NCBI GenBank assembly: GCA_030591685.1
Contig: JAUVAX010000015.1
Coordinates: 1 to 49,850, forward strand
Length of the DNA: 49,850 nt
Reading direction: 5' to 3'
DNA from: Pseudobdellovibrionaceae bacterium
GTDB lineage: Bacteria; Bdellovibrionota; Bdellovibrionia; Bdellovibrionales; UBA1609
In this document: one piece after another, positions 17,324-24,793 of the stretch
How the letters are laid out: each line of letters starts with the position of its first letter
How positions within the stretch are numbered: the first letter of the stretch is position 1
Translations under genes and position numbers: made by a program
The notes under the pieces: generated by a model
What the model saw: the letters and a program-made list of their open reading frames with translations, nothing else
The model's database searches: none
What the model was told of the DNA's origin: nothing

Positions 17324-17565
17324 CCCCAGTGACTCCCTTTTACGTCCACACTAGACAATGAATACAAAAACAGTACCAGGCTTTATATGCAATAGGCTTA
17401 TATTTGGCAAAACAAGTCTTCGGTTTTAAGTGAGATACCCTCGAATATCGGACAGATTTTTAAGTAGATAGCCCTCAAATATTTAAGCCTACATGATAAG
17501 GTCTCTAGCCTGAAAGAGGCGCGCTTTTTAGTCTTGAGGTTATGAAGTTTTACTATTCGTTTTTT

Positions 17566-17607
17566 AAAAATTAAAAATTAAAAATTAAAAATTAAAAATT
17601 AAAAATT
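17566..17607 (+). repeat. Six tandem copies of a 7-bp unit (AAAAATT)
   Basis: Six perfect copies of AAAAATT run from 17566 to 17607 with no interruption. The last copy overlaps the stop codon (TAA on the minus strand) of the REC-histidine kinase gene. The array therefore lies directly after the stop codon of that gene and upstream of cpaC. Simple arrays like this can change in length by slippage. Because it is outside the coding frame, it would affect the mRNA end or cpaC expression rather than the protein. Confidence 0.85.
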
Positions 17608-18712
17608 ACAAACTAAATGACACCGTAGTGGTTGCGCCATTGGGGTTTATGTTGAGGTTTGAGTTAAGTAGCCCTAAAAGGGCCTGACATATAGAGAGCC
17701 CCAGCCCCGTACCGGTGGTGTGGTTTAAGGCCTTTTCATCCAGAGTAAAGGGCTTAAGTAGAAGCTTAGTTTTTTTAGGGTCAATGGCTTTACCAGTACT
17801 TTCTATTTTAAACTCAATTTGGTTTTTAATTTTCAGGGCACTTATGTTGATTTTAGAGTTTTTGTCGCTAAATTTAACTGCATTGTCGATAAGGTGAGAG
17901 GTGACCTTGAGTAAAATCTCCTTATCAGTACTCAGCGGCTGAGCCCCTAGGTTTAGGTTTAACTGTAAACCCTTTTTTTCAATAAGCTCTTTATAGGGTA
18001 AGAGGGCCTCGTTAAAAATAGTGATAGGGTTGATTTTTTTTATGTGAACGGGTGTTTGCCCTGTTTCGGCATTAATAAGCTCAAGGCTGTCGTTAATAAG
18101 TCGGTTAAGTCTATGAGTGGCCTCATCAATGCGAGAGAGGGATTTTTGTTGTACTTTATCAAGCGTGGACTCTTGTAAAAGTTGTGAGTAGCTAGAAATA
18201 ACAGTCAGTGGTGTTTTTAACTCATGGTTAATAAGTAGCATAAAATTATTTTTAGACTCATCAAGAGCTTTGAGCTCATCAAGGGCTATTTGCAATTGCT
18301 CGTTTTTATTTTTTAGCTCGGCCCGCAAGTTGTACTTTTCTGCAGACTTATCAACGGTGTTGAGCAGGTCAATGGGGTCCCAGGGTTTTGTGACATATCT
18401 ATATATTTGACCCGCATTTATGGCCTCTATTATTGATTCAACGTCAGTAAATCCAGTTAAAAGTATTCGAATTGAGTGAGGTTGAATAGGGATAGATTTT
18501 TTTAAAAACTCAACCCCCGTCATGCCAGGCATTCGTTGGTCACTAATAATGATGGTCATTTGATTTTTTTTCAAAATCTCTAAACCCTCAAGGCCAGAGG
18601 TGGCTTTAAACACAGTATAGGATTTTCTAAAAAGTCGCTCGAGGGCCTCTATATTATCAATCTCATCATCTATTAAAAGAATATTTTGTTTCATTATGAA
18701 ATGATAATGCAT
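17606..18712 (-). CDS. Hybrid response regulator / histidine kinase (REC first)
   Basis: The 368-residue cytoplasmic protein starts with a receiver domain (LLIDDEIDN, then ISDQRMPGMTGVEFL with phospho-acceptor Asp58, and TGFTD). A short coiled coil (about 127-153) leads to a HisKA domain with His163 in INHELKTPLTVISSYS and an ATPase domain (DNAVKFSD, TGTGLGLSICQALLG). It has no membrane helix. REC-first kinases relay or integrate signals from another kinase. It lies between the two Tad blocks and next to the Gly/Met-rich gene, so it may control pilus genes; that is context only. The ATG at 18694 is an alternative start. Confidence 0.88.
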   Translation of the reverse strand: MHYHFIMKQNILLIDDEIDNIEALERLFRKSYTVFKATSGLEGLEILKKNQMTIIISDQRMPGMTGVEFLKKSIPIQPHSIRILLTGFTDVESIIEAINAGQIYRYVTKPWDPIDLLNTVDKSAEKYNLRAELKNKNEQLQIALDELKALDESKNNFMLLINHELKTPLTVISSYSQLLQESTLDKVQQKSLSRIDEATHRLNRLINDSLELINAETGQTPVHIKKINPITIFNEALLPYKELIEKKGLQLNLNLGAQPLSTDKEILLKVTSHLIDNAVKFSDKNSKINISALKIKNQIEFKIESTGKAIDPKKTKLLLKPFTLDEKALNHTTGTGLGLSICQALLGLLNSNLNINPNGATTTVSFSL

Positions 18713-18735
18713 CTTGGGAGATATTTTGAGTAAAA

Positions 18736-18766
18736 AAGTGTCTAGATATAGGTCTAGAAGTGTCTA
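18736..18766. promoter_or_regulatory. Repeated operator-like motif in a divergent intergenic region
   Basis: AAGTGTCTA occurs at 18736-18744 and again at 18758-18766, a 22-bp period or about two helical turns. Between them TCTAGA (18741-18746) and TCTAGA (18753-18758) form an inverted pair. The site lies between the REC-histidine kinase gene (minus) and the Gly/Met-rich gene (plus), where a shared regulator could bind. Confidence 0.4.
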
Positions 18767-18860
18767 TTTTTTAAAGACTTGAGTTTCAGATGTCGATCAA
18801 ACCTTAGACAAAAAGCTCCTAAAGGGCTTTAAGTATTGAAATTGTGAGGGGATTGTTCCT

Positions 18861-20864
18861 ATGAATATCAATTTAATATTAACCAGTTTACTTGTGGTCG
18901 CCTTTTCGCAATCCAGTTTAGCGCAGTTTCCGATGCAATACGGTATAGGCGCGAGCATGGGGATGCAAGCCTGCCCTTACGGGAGTTCGGCTGGGGTTTT
19001 TGCAAATAATGATGATTGGGTCGAAGCCAATGAAGAGCTGAGAGCTTTAAAACCAGCAAGTAAACGAGTTAAAAAAATTAGAAAGTCTTTAGGTAAAGTT
19101 TTAGTTGGTAGTCTTGGGTCAGCCCTTGTTGATCACATGATCGTGGGGCGAAATAAAAGTGCTTATAGGTCTTGTAGTGATACCTTTCCGGGTAAGTGCG
19201 TTGCTGTTGCTGCGACTGAGACTGAGACTGAGGCTGAGACGGCGGAGCCTGTCCTTGAACGAGGTCCAGGTGGGGTCGTTTCTGCTCAGGATACAGAAAG
19301 CCCTAATTACAACTCTATTGAAAACACCCTTCGTATGCCCGCAGCTATACAAGGTGGCAGTACCAGTGGTGCGCCCCAAACGGGCGGTTCACAAATAGGT
19401 AATGCCTCTATCAATGGAGCTTTTTGTAGAAAATTTGAATTTCCAATGCCAGCGGACCTTTCGGATGGTCTTTGCTCAAACTTAGCTCGTCGCCATCTTC
19501 TTGATAGTGGTGAGGTAGATATAAACTCAATTTGTGAGAGATCCGTTGTCGATAAGCCAACTGGAGAAAGTGCTTATACTTACCTTAAAAAGAAAAAGAA
19601 AGGTCGGCGAAAGTGTAAAGACCTACTTAAAGAGCTAGAGGATTTAATAGAGGACCTCGAAGATGATGGTTATGGTTTAGTGGGTGCTGAGGATCGAATT
19701 GATGACCTCGAAGATGAAATAGAGGACACCGAAGAAGACATCCAAGACGAGATTGCCGATGGTACTTACTGTGCCACTTGTAGAAACGGAGAGCGACACA
19801 TTAGCGATACCATAGGTAATATTGCCGGCATGATGATCGGTGCTTACACCGGATATAAAAGTTACGATAATATTTCTAAAAGAAATGCGCGCATGGGTTG
19901 GCCTTCGAACTCTTCACAGGCTGCGATGGCTGGGTATCCGTTTTTTGCGGCCGGTTTATATGGTGCTGTTAATGGCGGAATGGGCCAAGGCGGCTACGGT
20001 TGCTCTGGGACAGTTGGCGGCGGAGCCTACGGCCCCGGCGGCATGCTAGGTATGAACGGTATGGGCGGCGCCTTTGGTTACCCACAAGGGATGATGGGCG
20101 CTGGCATTGGTGGTGGTTTATATGCAGGAGGCCTAGGGCCTTGGGGCATGGCCGGACCCAACGGACCTTATGGTATGGGTGGCAACATGGGCATGGGTAT
20201 GGGCCTTGGAATGGGCCTTGGAATGGGCGGTAACCCCTATGGTATGGGTGGCAACATGGGCATGGGTATGGGCCTTGGAATGGGCCTTGGAATGGGCCTT
20301 GGAATGGGCGGTAACCCCTATGGTATGGGTGGCAACATGGGCATGGGCGGTAACCCTTACGGTATTATGGGTGGTAATCCCTATGGTATGGGTGGCAACA
20401 TGGGTTTAGGCTTAGGTCTTGGCATGGGTGGCAACATGGGCATGGGCGGAAATCCTTACGGTATGATGGGCGGTAATCCCTACGGTATGGGTGGCAACAT
20501 GGGTATGGGCGGCAATGGATTAGCTGGAATGAACCCCCAGATGATGCAACAACAAATGCGTATGCTTGAAGAGCAACAGTATCAAATGCGCATAGCTATG
20601 GAGAACGCTCAAAGGCAACAACAAATGCGTATGCAAGCCTCGCAGCAGGCTATGTCCATTAATCAGCAAATTAGTGAATTGCAAATGCAACTACAGCGTT
20701 TAGGAAGTGGGGTCAACGGTGGCCTTAGTGGAGGCATCAACGGTGGTTTTAATGGCAGCATCAATGGTGGATTTAACACTAACATCAATGGTGGGTTTAA
20801 CACCAATATAAATGGTGGTTTTAATGGCAACACCGGCGGAACAAGGCCCACATTTAGTCGGTAA
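18861..20864 (+). CDS. Secreted Gly/Met-rich repeat protein
   Basis: The 667-residue product has a clear signal peptide (MNINLILTSLLVVAFSQSSLAQ). The N-terminal half contains at least eight scattered cysteines, among them CATCRNG. An acidic helical segment (about 255-295, with LEDLIEDLEDDG and DDLEDEIEDTEEDI) and a hydrophobic Gly-rich helix (IGNIAGMMIGAYTGYKSY) follow. From about residue 370 it becomes almost pure Gly/Met with NPYGMGGNMGMG-type repeats. It then has a Gln/Met-rich helix (about 555-610) and four INGGFNxx repeats near the end. I know of no named family. Gly/Met-rich repeats suggest a flexible or self-assembling structural role outside the cell. It has a good terminator and lies between the two Tad blocks. 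Confidence 0.7.
   Translation: MNINLILTSLLVVAFSQSSLAQFPMQYGIGASMGMQACPYGSSAGVFANNDDWVEANEELRALKPASKRVKKIRKSLGKVLVGSLGSALVDHMIVGRNKSAYRSCSDTFPGKCVAVAATETETEAETAEPVLERGPGGVVSAQDTESPNYNSIENTLRMPAAIQGGSTSGAPQTGGSQIGNASINGAFCRKFEFPMPADLSDGLCSNLARRHLLDSGEVDINSICERSVVDKPTGESAYTYLKKKKKGRRKCKDLLKELEDLIEDLEDDGYGLVGAEDRIDDLEDEIEDTEEDIQDEIADGTYCATCRNGERHISDTIGNIAGMMIGAYTGYKSYDNISKRNARMGWPSNSSQAAMAGYPFFAAGLYGAVNGGMGQGGYGCSGTVGGGAYGPGGMLGMNGMGGAFGYPQGMMGAGIGGGLYAGGLGPWGMAGPNGPYGMGGNMGMGMGLGMGLGMGGNPYGMGGNMGMGMGLGMGLGMGLGMGGNPYGMGGNMGMGGNPYGIMGGNPYGMGGNMGLGLGLGMGGNMGMGGNPYGMMGGNPYGMGGNMGMGGNGLAGMNPQMMQQQMRMLEEQQYQMRIAMENAQRQQQMRMQASQQAMSINQQISELQMQLQRLGSGVNGGLSGGINGGFNGSINGGFNTNINGGFNTNINGGFNGNTGGTRPTFSR
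20169..20516 (+). repeat. In-frame tandem repeats in the Gly/Met-rich gene
   Basis: A unit starting TATGGTATGGGTGGCAACAT repeats, with copies at 20169-20237 (69 bp) and 20238-20318 (81 bp). They differ by one extra 12-bp CTTGGAATGGGC block. Shorter, diverged copies continue to about 20516. All units are multiples of three, so copy-number change keeps the frame. Confidence 0.85.
20736..20831 (+). repeat. Four in-frame 24-bp repeats encoding INGGFNxx
   Basis: Four adjacent 24-bp units (20736, 20760, 20784 and 20808) encode INGGFNGS, INGGFNTN, INGGFNTN and INGGFNGN near the end of the Gly/Met-rich protein. Similar, less regular units (GVNGGLSG) lie just before them. Confidence 0.85.
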
Positions 20865-20898
20865 AAGTTCTAAATTATTATTTTTAATTTCTGATAAG

Positions 20899-20930
20899 AA
20901 AAGAGCACTGCTACAAGCCGTGCTTTTTTT
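20899..20930. terminator. Intrinsic terminator after the Gly/Met-rich gene
   Basis: An AAAAGAGCAC arm pairs with GTGCTTTTTT (one mismatch) around an 11-nt loop, followed by T7. It lies about 35 bp after the stop at 20864 and touches the last codons of the convergent gene. Confidence 0.75.
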
Positions 20931-21927
20931 ATTTAAGGCTCGGGTGCGGAGGTTCATAGATAACCCTTTGCTTGAGGTCCTTATTGTTTTTTGATTTTAA
21001 ATAAAAATACCCTGCCGTCACAGCTGCTCCCCATAGCCACTTGTTTTTATACCAAACTTTACTTGATGGCATAGGTTGAGTAATAAATGGTATATCTTGA
21101 GGCTCTATAGATTTCGGTAAAACCCCGGCAAGGGTTACAGGGGCTTTAAATTTAGCAATACAGTTTTTATTAAAAAATAAAACAAAAGGGGGCCTCGTAA
21201 AGCGTGAGTCTATAGCCGCGATGTGGTCGCAATGACTTGTTAGTAAGGGTTTTTGGGTTATTTTTTTTTGCTTTAAATCGTGTAGGCTTACTTTAAATTC
21301 AATGGGTTTTAGTCGGCTAGACAGGGCCATAATGCTGACTACCCCCTCGGGCCAAGTGATGTTTTTAGTTTTTCTAAGGTCAAAAAGGGTATTAAAAATC
21401 ACTAAATACTCAAAGTCCTTAAAGTCTTGAGTAAGGGTTAGTTTGACCCTTGGGGATGTGGTTTTAATGTGCCTCCACTTATTCATAATGTCCGTGCTAA
21501 AAAGGTCCTTTATGGGGGTGTGCTCGGGGTTATATAAAAACCCCTTTTTAAGCCAATACATTTGCCTATGGTGCTGGCTCTCTAGTGCTGCACGCCTTAA
21601 GTAACTCATTGAAATTACATCGGTAAATTTTTCGGGCAATAAGTGGAGTTCCCCAGTGGCAATTATTTTTTCAAAACTGAGTTTTGATTTTTCATATTCG
21701 CCAGAAAAAAACTGTAACTGAGCATTTTCAAAGTCATCAAGTAACTGGTCAGTATTAACCTGTGATCGAAGTGTAATCACTTGATGTTGAGCATACGAGA
21801 TCACCCCTTCGTTTTTATGAACATAGGTCTGAAAGTTTAATTTTTGATTTTCTGCACCCAATAGGGCCACATCTGAAAAAGCAACACAGGGTATTGCAAA
21901 AAATATTATAAAAAACTTAAACATCAC
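20929..21927 (-). CDS. Exported protein of the Tad-like locus, function unknown
   Basis: The 332-residue product begins with a signal peptide (MMFKFFIIFFAIPCVAFS). Residues 65-135 look like TPR-type helices (ENAQLQFFSGEYEKSKLSFEKI), then a strand-rich middle part, and a hydrophobic segment near the C-terminus (WLWGAAVTAGYFYL) followed by basic residues. Its ATG overlaps the stop of the CpaB-like gene by 4 nt, so it is coupled to the prepilin cluster. A periplasmic assembly factor, comparable in layout to TadD-type TPR proteins, is plausible but not shown. Confidence 0.55.
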   Translation of the reverse strand: MMFKFFIIFFAIPCVAFSDVALLGAENQKLNFQTYVHKNEGVISYAQHQVITLRSQVNTDQLLDDFENAQLQFFSGEYEKSKLSFEKIIATGELHLLPEKFTDVISMSYLRRAALESQHHRQMYWLKKGFLYNPEHTPIKDLFSTDIMNKWRHIKTTSPRVKLTLTQDFKDFEYLVIFNTLFDLRKTKNITWPEGVVSIMALSSRLKPIEFKVSLHDLKQKKITQKPLLTSHCDHIAAIDSRFTRPPFVLFFNKNCIAKFKAPVTLAGVLPKSIEPQDIPFITQPMPSSKVWYKNKWLWGAAVTAGYFYLKSKNNKDLKQRVIYEPPHPSLK

Positions 21928-22397
21928 TCGACTCCTATGGTTATTACACGTTTGGTTTTTTTGGGGCTCATTGGCATTTTTATAGCAGGGCTCTTACGGT
22001 TTTTAATAACTGCAAACATTTTTTGATCTAGACTGATAAACTTATGTGTTTGATCATCAAAAACAAGTGCGTACAGTAGGTTTTCGTTTTTTCGGGACTT
22101 AAAAATTTTTAAGTTTTCAGCAATGAGTATTTTTTTATTATTAGGTATAAATCTATATAAATCAATAACCCCAAAGTCACCAATCATACTTAAAATAGAC
22201 TCTTGATTAGTTAACTCTAGCGGAAACAACGAGTGCCCGGCGGGTATTATAGTGTCGATCTCTAGTAGGTTAACACGCTCAAGCTCAATAGGCTCAGTTT
22301 TAGTAGAGTTAAAAATAAGCTGCAAGGCTAATACTGTCAGTATGCATGCGATTAATATTTGCTTATCATATTTTTTTAAATATTCTTTAATACTCAT
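21924..22397 (-). CDS. Short CpaB/RcpC-like pilus assembly protein
   Basis: The 157-residue protein has one N-terminal membrane helix (IACILTVLALQLIF). Next comes a segment resembling a SAF domain (IIPAGHSLFPLEL, then MIGDFGVIDLYRF) and a later strand pair (ILIAENLKIF, LLYALVFDDQTHKF) as in CpaB/RcpC. CpaB proteins are usually about 250-300 residues, so this would be a reduced form. CpaB normally works with the CpaC secretin. Its position between the third prepilin and the exported TPR-like protein, with 4-nt overlaps on both sides, supports a pilus role. The family call is by pattern and remains tentative. Confidence 0.45.
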   Translation of the reverse strand: MSIKEYLKKYDKQILIACILTVLALQLIFNSTKTEPIELERVNLLEIDTIIPAGHSLFPLELTNQESILSMIGDFGVIDLYRFIPNNKKILIAENLKIFKSRKNENLLYALVFDDQTHKFISLDQKMFAVIKNRKSPAIKMPMSPKKTKRVITIGVE

Positions 22398-22615
22398 GGG
22401 GGCAACCGACTTTCATTAATTAAAAATATATTTTTTAGTTTAAATAGTGATTTTAAGCTATCCTCGTCTGTAAAAAAATATACAAAACTCATAAGGGCGA
22501 TGAGTGACAATACGAGCTCTATAATAATTTGGCCGCTAGGCGCCTTTTTAGCACCCTTATCGCTGGAGTTAGACATACAGATAAGTTTTAAAACGAATAA
22601 ATTTGCGCTTTCCAC
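22394..22615 (-). CDS. Small prepilin-like protein (third prepilin of the locus)
   Basis: The 73-residue product contains a class IV prepilin motif, SGQIIIELVLSLIALMSFVYFF. Cleavage after Gly would leave Glu at +5, followed by a hydrophobic helix. The GTG at 22615 has an AAGGGG site five bases upstream, giving a long leader of about 27 residues; an ATG at 22576 would give a 14-residue leader but lacks a Shine-Dalgarno site. The start overlaps the TadG-like gene by 28 nt and the end overlaps the CpaB-like gene by 4 nt. It is probably a minor pseudopilin processed by a prepilin peptidase encoded elsewhere. Confidence 0.6.
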   Translation of the reverse strand: MESANLFVLKLICMSNSSDKGAKKAPSGQIIIELVLSLIALMSFVYFFTDEDSLKSLFKLKNIFLINESRLPP

Positions 22616-23379
22616 AATAGCCCCTTGTTTTCAGTGAGTGTTACTTGGCAAAATTGTGGCACTTTATACTCATTATTTGAGCTGATAAAGGGTGAAAGTA
22701 TTCGAGCAAAATACTCACCAAGTATGCGCGAGTTAAAAAGTGCTGATGAGGCATTAAATTGCCAGCTCACTTGAGCCGCTTGGTTTTTAGGGAGCTCTAA
22801 AACAAGCTGATACTCACTAAAGGGTGACCATGGTGACGTTTTCTCTACAGGCATGGGTATTTTTGATACTTTCGAGTGCCTGGCACTCAACATTCTACCA
22901 AAATACATTTTAACTTTTAATTGCTCAGCCCTTCTGTACATGTTTATGCCCTCAATCAAAATTGTTTGTTGGGCTTTTGCGGCCATTAGGTGAGCCAACT
23001 GTGTAGCCACATAAGCCGCGGCCGCCGCAATGGCATAGGGGTTGCCTACTTTAGTTACTTGTAAAAGGCGTTTTTTAGCATTTAAGTAGGCCTTTAATTT
23101 TTTTCTAATGGTCTTATTAAAGTTAAGCAAATTGTTTACAAGGGGTATTAGATTTTGTTGGGCCTGATAAAGTTGAGTGAGGCAGGCTTTAAAGGGTCTG
23201 TTTGATTCGTTCACTAGGTAAACACAAGTGGCTGTGCCTAAAACTAAAGTGAGTAACAAGGGTAGGGTGATCATGGTGATCATTAATATATAGCCCTTGT
23301 TATTTTGAAAAGGTCTTTTGAGTGCAGTTTGTACCTTCTTTTGATGGTGGCTTTTTGATTGAAATACATAAGTGCCCAA
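22588..23379 (-). CDS. TadG-like pilus protein
   Basis: The 263-residue protein has a basic N-terminus and one hydrophobic helix after NNKGYILMITMITLPLLL (about residues 27-55). This matches the TadE/TadG entry motif but has no Glu at +5, as often seen in TadG-type proteins. The rest is an extracytoplasmic helical and strand region. The TTG start at 23379 is supported by a GGGGAGGT site a few bases upstream, and it overlaps the TadE-like gene by 97 nt. Its role is probably as a minor pilin or assembly factor. Confidence 0.6.
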   Translation of the reverse strand: MGTYVFQSKSHHQKKVQTALKRPFQNNKGYILMITMITLPLLLTLVLGTATCVYLVNESNRPFKACLTQLYQAQQNLIPLVNNLLNFNKTIRKKLKAYLNAKKRLLQVTKVGNPYAIAAAAAYVATQLAHLMAAKAQQTILIEGINMYRRAEQLKVKMYFGRMLSARHSKVSKIPMPVEKTSPWSPFSEYQLVLELPKNQAAQVSWQFNASSALFNSRILGEYFARILSPFISSNNEYKVPQFCQVTLTENKGLLWKAQIYSF

Positions 23380-23666
23380 TAGACCTCCCCTTCAAAGTAA
23401 AAATCATTTTTTTTCAAACCTAATGTGAGTTGTTGTCCCTTGGCTTTTAAAAGAAGCCCAGAGTTCATAAGATGTTTTATTTTTAGCTCACAACTTGTTT
23501 TAGAGCTCTCCCATTGAGCCATGCACACAAGCCCCCTGTGCATACTGTGTTTGATCCAAAATAAATCCCACTGTATTGAGATGATAAAAAATACCCCCGT
23601 AAAAAGAGTCATTATTACAAGTATAGAACTCGTGGCCTCAATCACACTTTGCCCACTGTGGTTCAT
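23283..23666 (-). CDS. TadE-like minor pseudopilin
   Basis: The 127-residue protein begins MNHSGQSVIEATSSILVIMT. This is a very short leader with a class IV prepilin cleavage site after Gly5 and Glu at +5, followed by a hydrophobic helix. That is the TadE signature. The C-terminal 80 residues form a small soluble domain with two cysteines (Cys48 and Cys59). The start overlaps the Flp pilin gene by 4 nt. TadE proteins are processed by the Tad prepilin peptidase and assist Flp pilus assembly. Confidence 0.7.
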   Translation of the reverse strand: MNHSGQSVIEATSSILVIMTLFTGVFFIISIQWDLFWIKHSMHRGLVCMAQWESSKTSCELKIKHLMNSGLLLKAKGQQLTLGLKKNDFYFEGEVYWALMYFNQKATIKRRYKLHSKDLFKITRAIY

Positions 23667-23929
23667 CTTTTGTCACTTTTTTTTGGGTTGGCGGCACTTC
23701 TCATAAAATTAGATAAGTCCTTTTTTTTATAGTGATTGCTTCGTACTTTATTTATTTGACTGAGCTCGTTTGAACCTTCAGACCCCTGAAGAGCATTTAT
23801 AATTTGTGCAAATTTATAATTAGTAGTGTGCTGTAAAAGTTTTATTACACTAATGGCAGCCACCCCCATTAAGGCGACTATAATTAAGTACTCAATGACC
23901 CCTTGCCCCTTACTATTTTTTATAGCCAC
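23663..23929 (-). CDS. flp: Flp-type major pilin
   Basis: With the GTG start at 23929 the product has 88 residues and begins MAIKNSKGQGVIEYLIIVAL. Cleavage after Gly8 leaves Glu at +5 and Tyr at +6, the hallmark of Flp pilins, followed by one hydrophobic helix. An AGGAG site lies six bases before this GTG. The longer frame reading back to 24007 adds a Cys-rich stretch with no Shine-Dalgarno site and is rejected. The soluble tail is longer than in many Flp pilins (about 55-65 residues in total). It is first in the block and is probably the main pilus subunit. Confidence 0.75.
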   Translation of the reverse strand: MAIKNSKGQGVIEYLIIVALMGVAAISVIKLLQHTTNYKFAQIINALQGSEGSNELSQINKVRSNHYKKKDLSNFMRSAANPKKSDKR

Positions 23930-24383
23930 AGCAAACTCCTTACAGTTGTAACAAGAGTATCCCGTGCAACAACTGTGACAGGTGTCTATTAAAAAAGAGC
24001 AGGACATAGAGGATAGCGCATCCGGGATTTTTTAAAATTGTCCGAATGTCGAATGCTATTTAAAACTTTGGTGTAAAAGCTGTGGTGTAAAAACTATGGT
24101 GTTAAATATTAGGAGCTAAAATAATGTCGCTAAATGTAATCATAGAGGACTCAGTAATAATGTGATTTTTTTAATTCAAAAGTATTAAGTCTCTGTTAGG
24201 TCGAGGCTAACAAAAGGGCCTTTGGCACAGCCGTTCGCTTAAAAAGAGGTAGAGTTATAAACGCCTGGGGCGCCTTTGTTGATTCAATTAACGGTAAGGC
24301 AGTTAATCACAATACGTGAGTTTATCACAATGTGATGAATAATAGATAAATTAACTAATTAAGTAGTGGTACAGGCGGTGGGG
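23930..24383. other. Intergenic region upstream of the pilin block
   Basis: This stretch of about 450 bp has no convincing gene. It contains three imperfect 14-bp tandem repeats at 24066-24107 and a 13-codon frame (24124-24165) behind an AGGAG-like site, which is too short to support alone. It should include the promoter of flp. I see no clear terminator for the gene at 24384. Confidence 0.4.
24066..24107 (+). repeat. Three tandem 14-bp repeats upstream of flp
   Basis: CTTTGGTGTAAAAG, CTGTGGTGTAAAAA and CTATGGTGTTAAAT lie end to end (24066, 24080, 24094). The shared core is CTNTGGTGTAAAA. They lie about 140-180 bp upstream of the pilin start and could bind a regulator. Confidence 0.55.
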
Positions 24384-24611
24384 TTATTTTTTTCGAGCGG
24401 CTTTTTTTGCAGCGGCCTTTTTTTCAGCGCGTATCCGGTAGTTGCGGTCGATGATTTCGAAGGTTTCTTTTCGTAGGTCGTGCTCGTATATAAACCGGTA
24501 AAAGGCATTGACCTCAGCACTTTTTCTAAATTTTTTAGTAGTTGCAGGGAGGGCATCACTGGCGTCGTAGCTGATACTACCATCTTGTGCGACTTGAACT
24601 TTTGTGGCCAT
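24384..24611 (-). CDS. Small basic protein, function unknown
   Basis: The 75-residue product starts at an ATG behind a strong AAGGAG site. A helical core (RKSAEVNAFYRFIYEHDLRKE) is followed by a Lys/Ala-rich tail (EKKAAAKKAARKK) like those of small nucleic-acid-binding proteins. There is no signal peptide or membrane helix. DNA or RNA binding is possible from the tail but not demonstrated. Confidence 0.65.
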   Translation of the reverse strand: MATKVQVAQDGSISYDASDALPATTKKFRKSAEVNAFYRFIYEHDLRKETFEIIDRNYRIRAEKKAAAKKAARKK

Positions 24612-24793
24612 TGAATCTCCTTTTAAAGCTTCAAATACAAGTTTTAGACAAAAAAAGCCCTTTGGTCAACGGGTAATCTATAGCTCAAAGATAGATCCTT
24701 AAAAATATCAATAAGTTAAAAAAATGTGGCCAACCTGGGGCGTGTTGATTAAAGTGAGGGATGTAAAAAAACTACATACTCTAAGAGGGCTTG

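Noticed and set aside
17324-17605. Sigma-28 (FliA) promoter upstream of cpaC
   Set aside because: CCGATA is present on the minus strand near 17450, but no TAAA box lies at the needed spacing of about 15 bases.
19840-20409. Overlapping Trp-rich frames within the Gly/Met-rich gene
   Set aside because: They result from the repeated DNA read in another frame; the main frame has a signal peptide and terminator.
23930-24007. Longer N-terminus for the Flp pilin (ORF back to 24007)
   Set aside because: It adds a Cys-rich stretch with no Shine-Dalgarno site, while the GTG at 23929 has AGGAG at the right distance and gives a normal short prepilin leader.
24124-24165. A 13-codon frame with a Shine-Dalgarno-like sequence
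   Set aside because: It is too short and has no conservation evidence; it may be chance in an AT-rich region.
24359-24583. Alternative minus-strand reading frame overlapping the small basic protein
   Set aside because: The frame at 24384-24611 has a strong AAGGAG site and a sensible basic tail; the other frame is a shadow.
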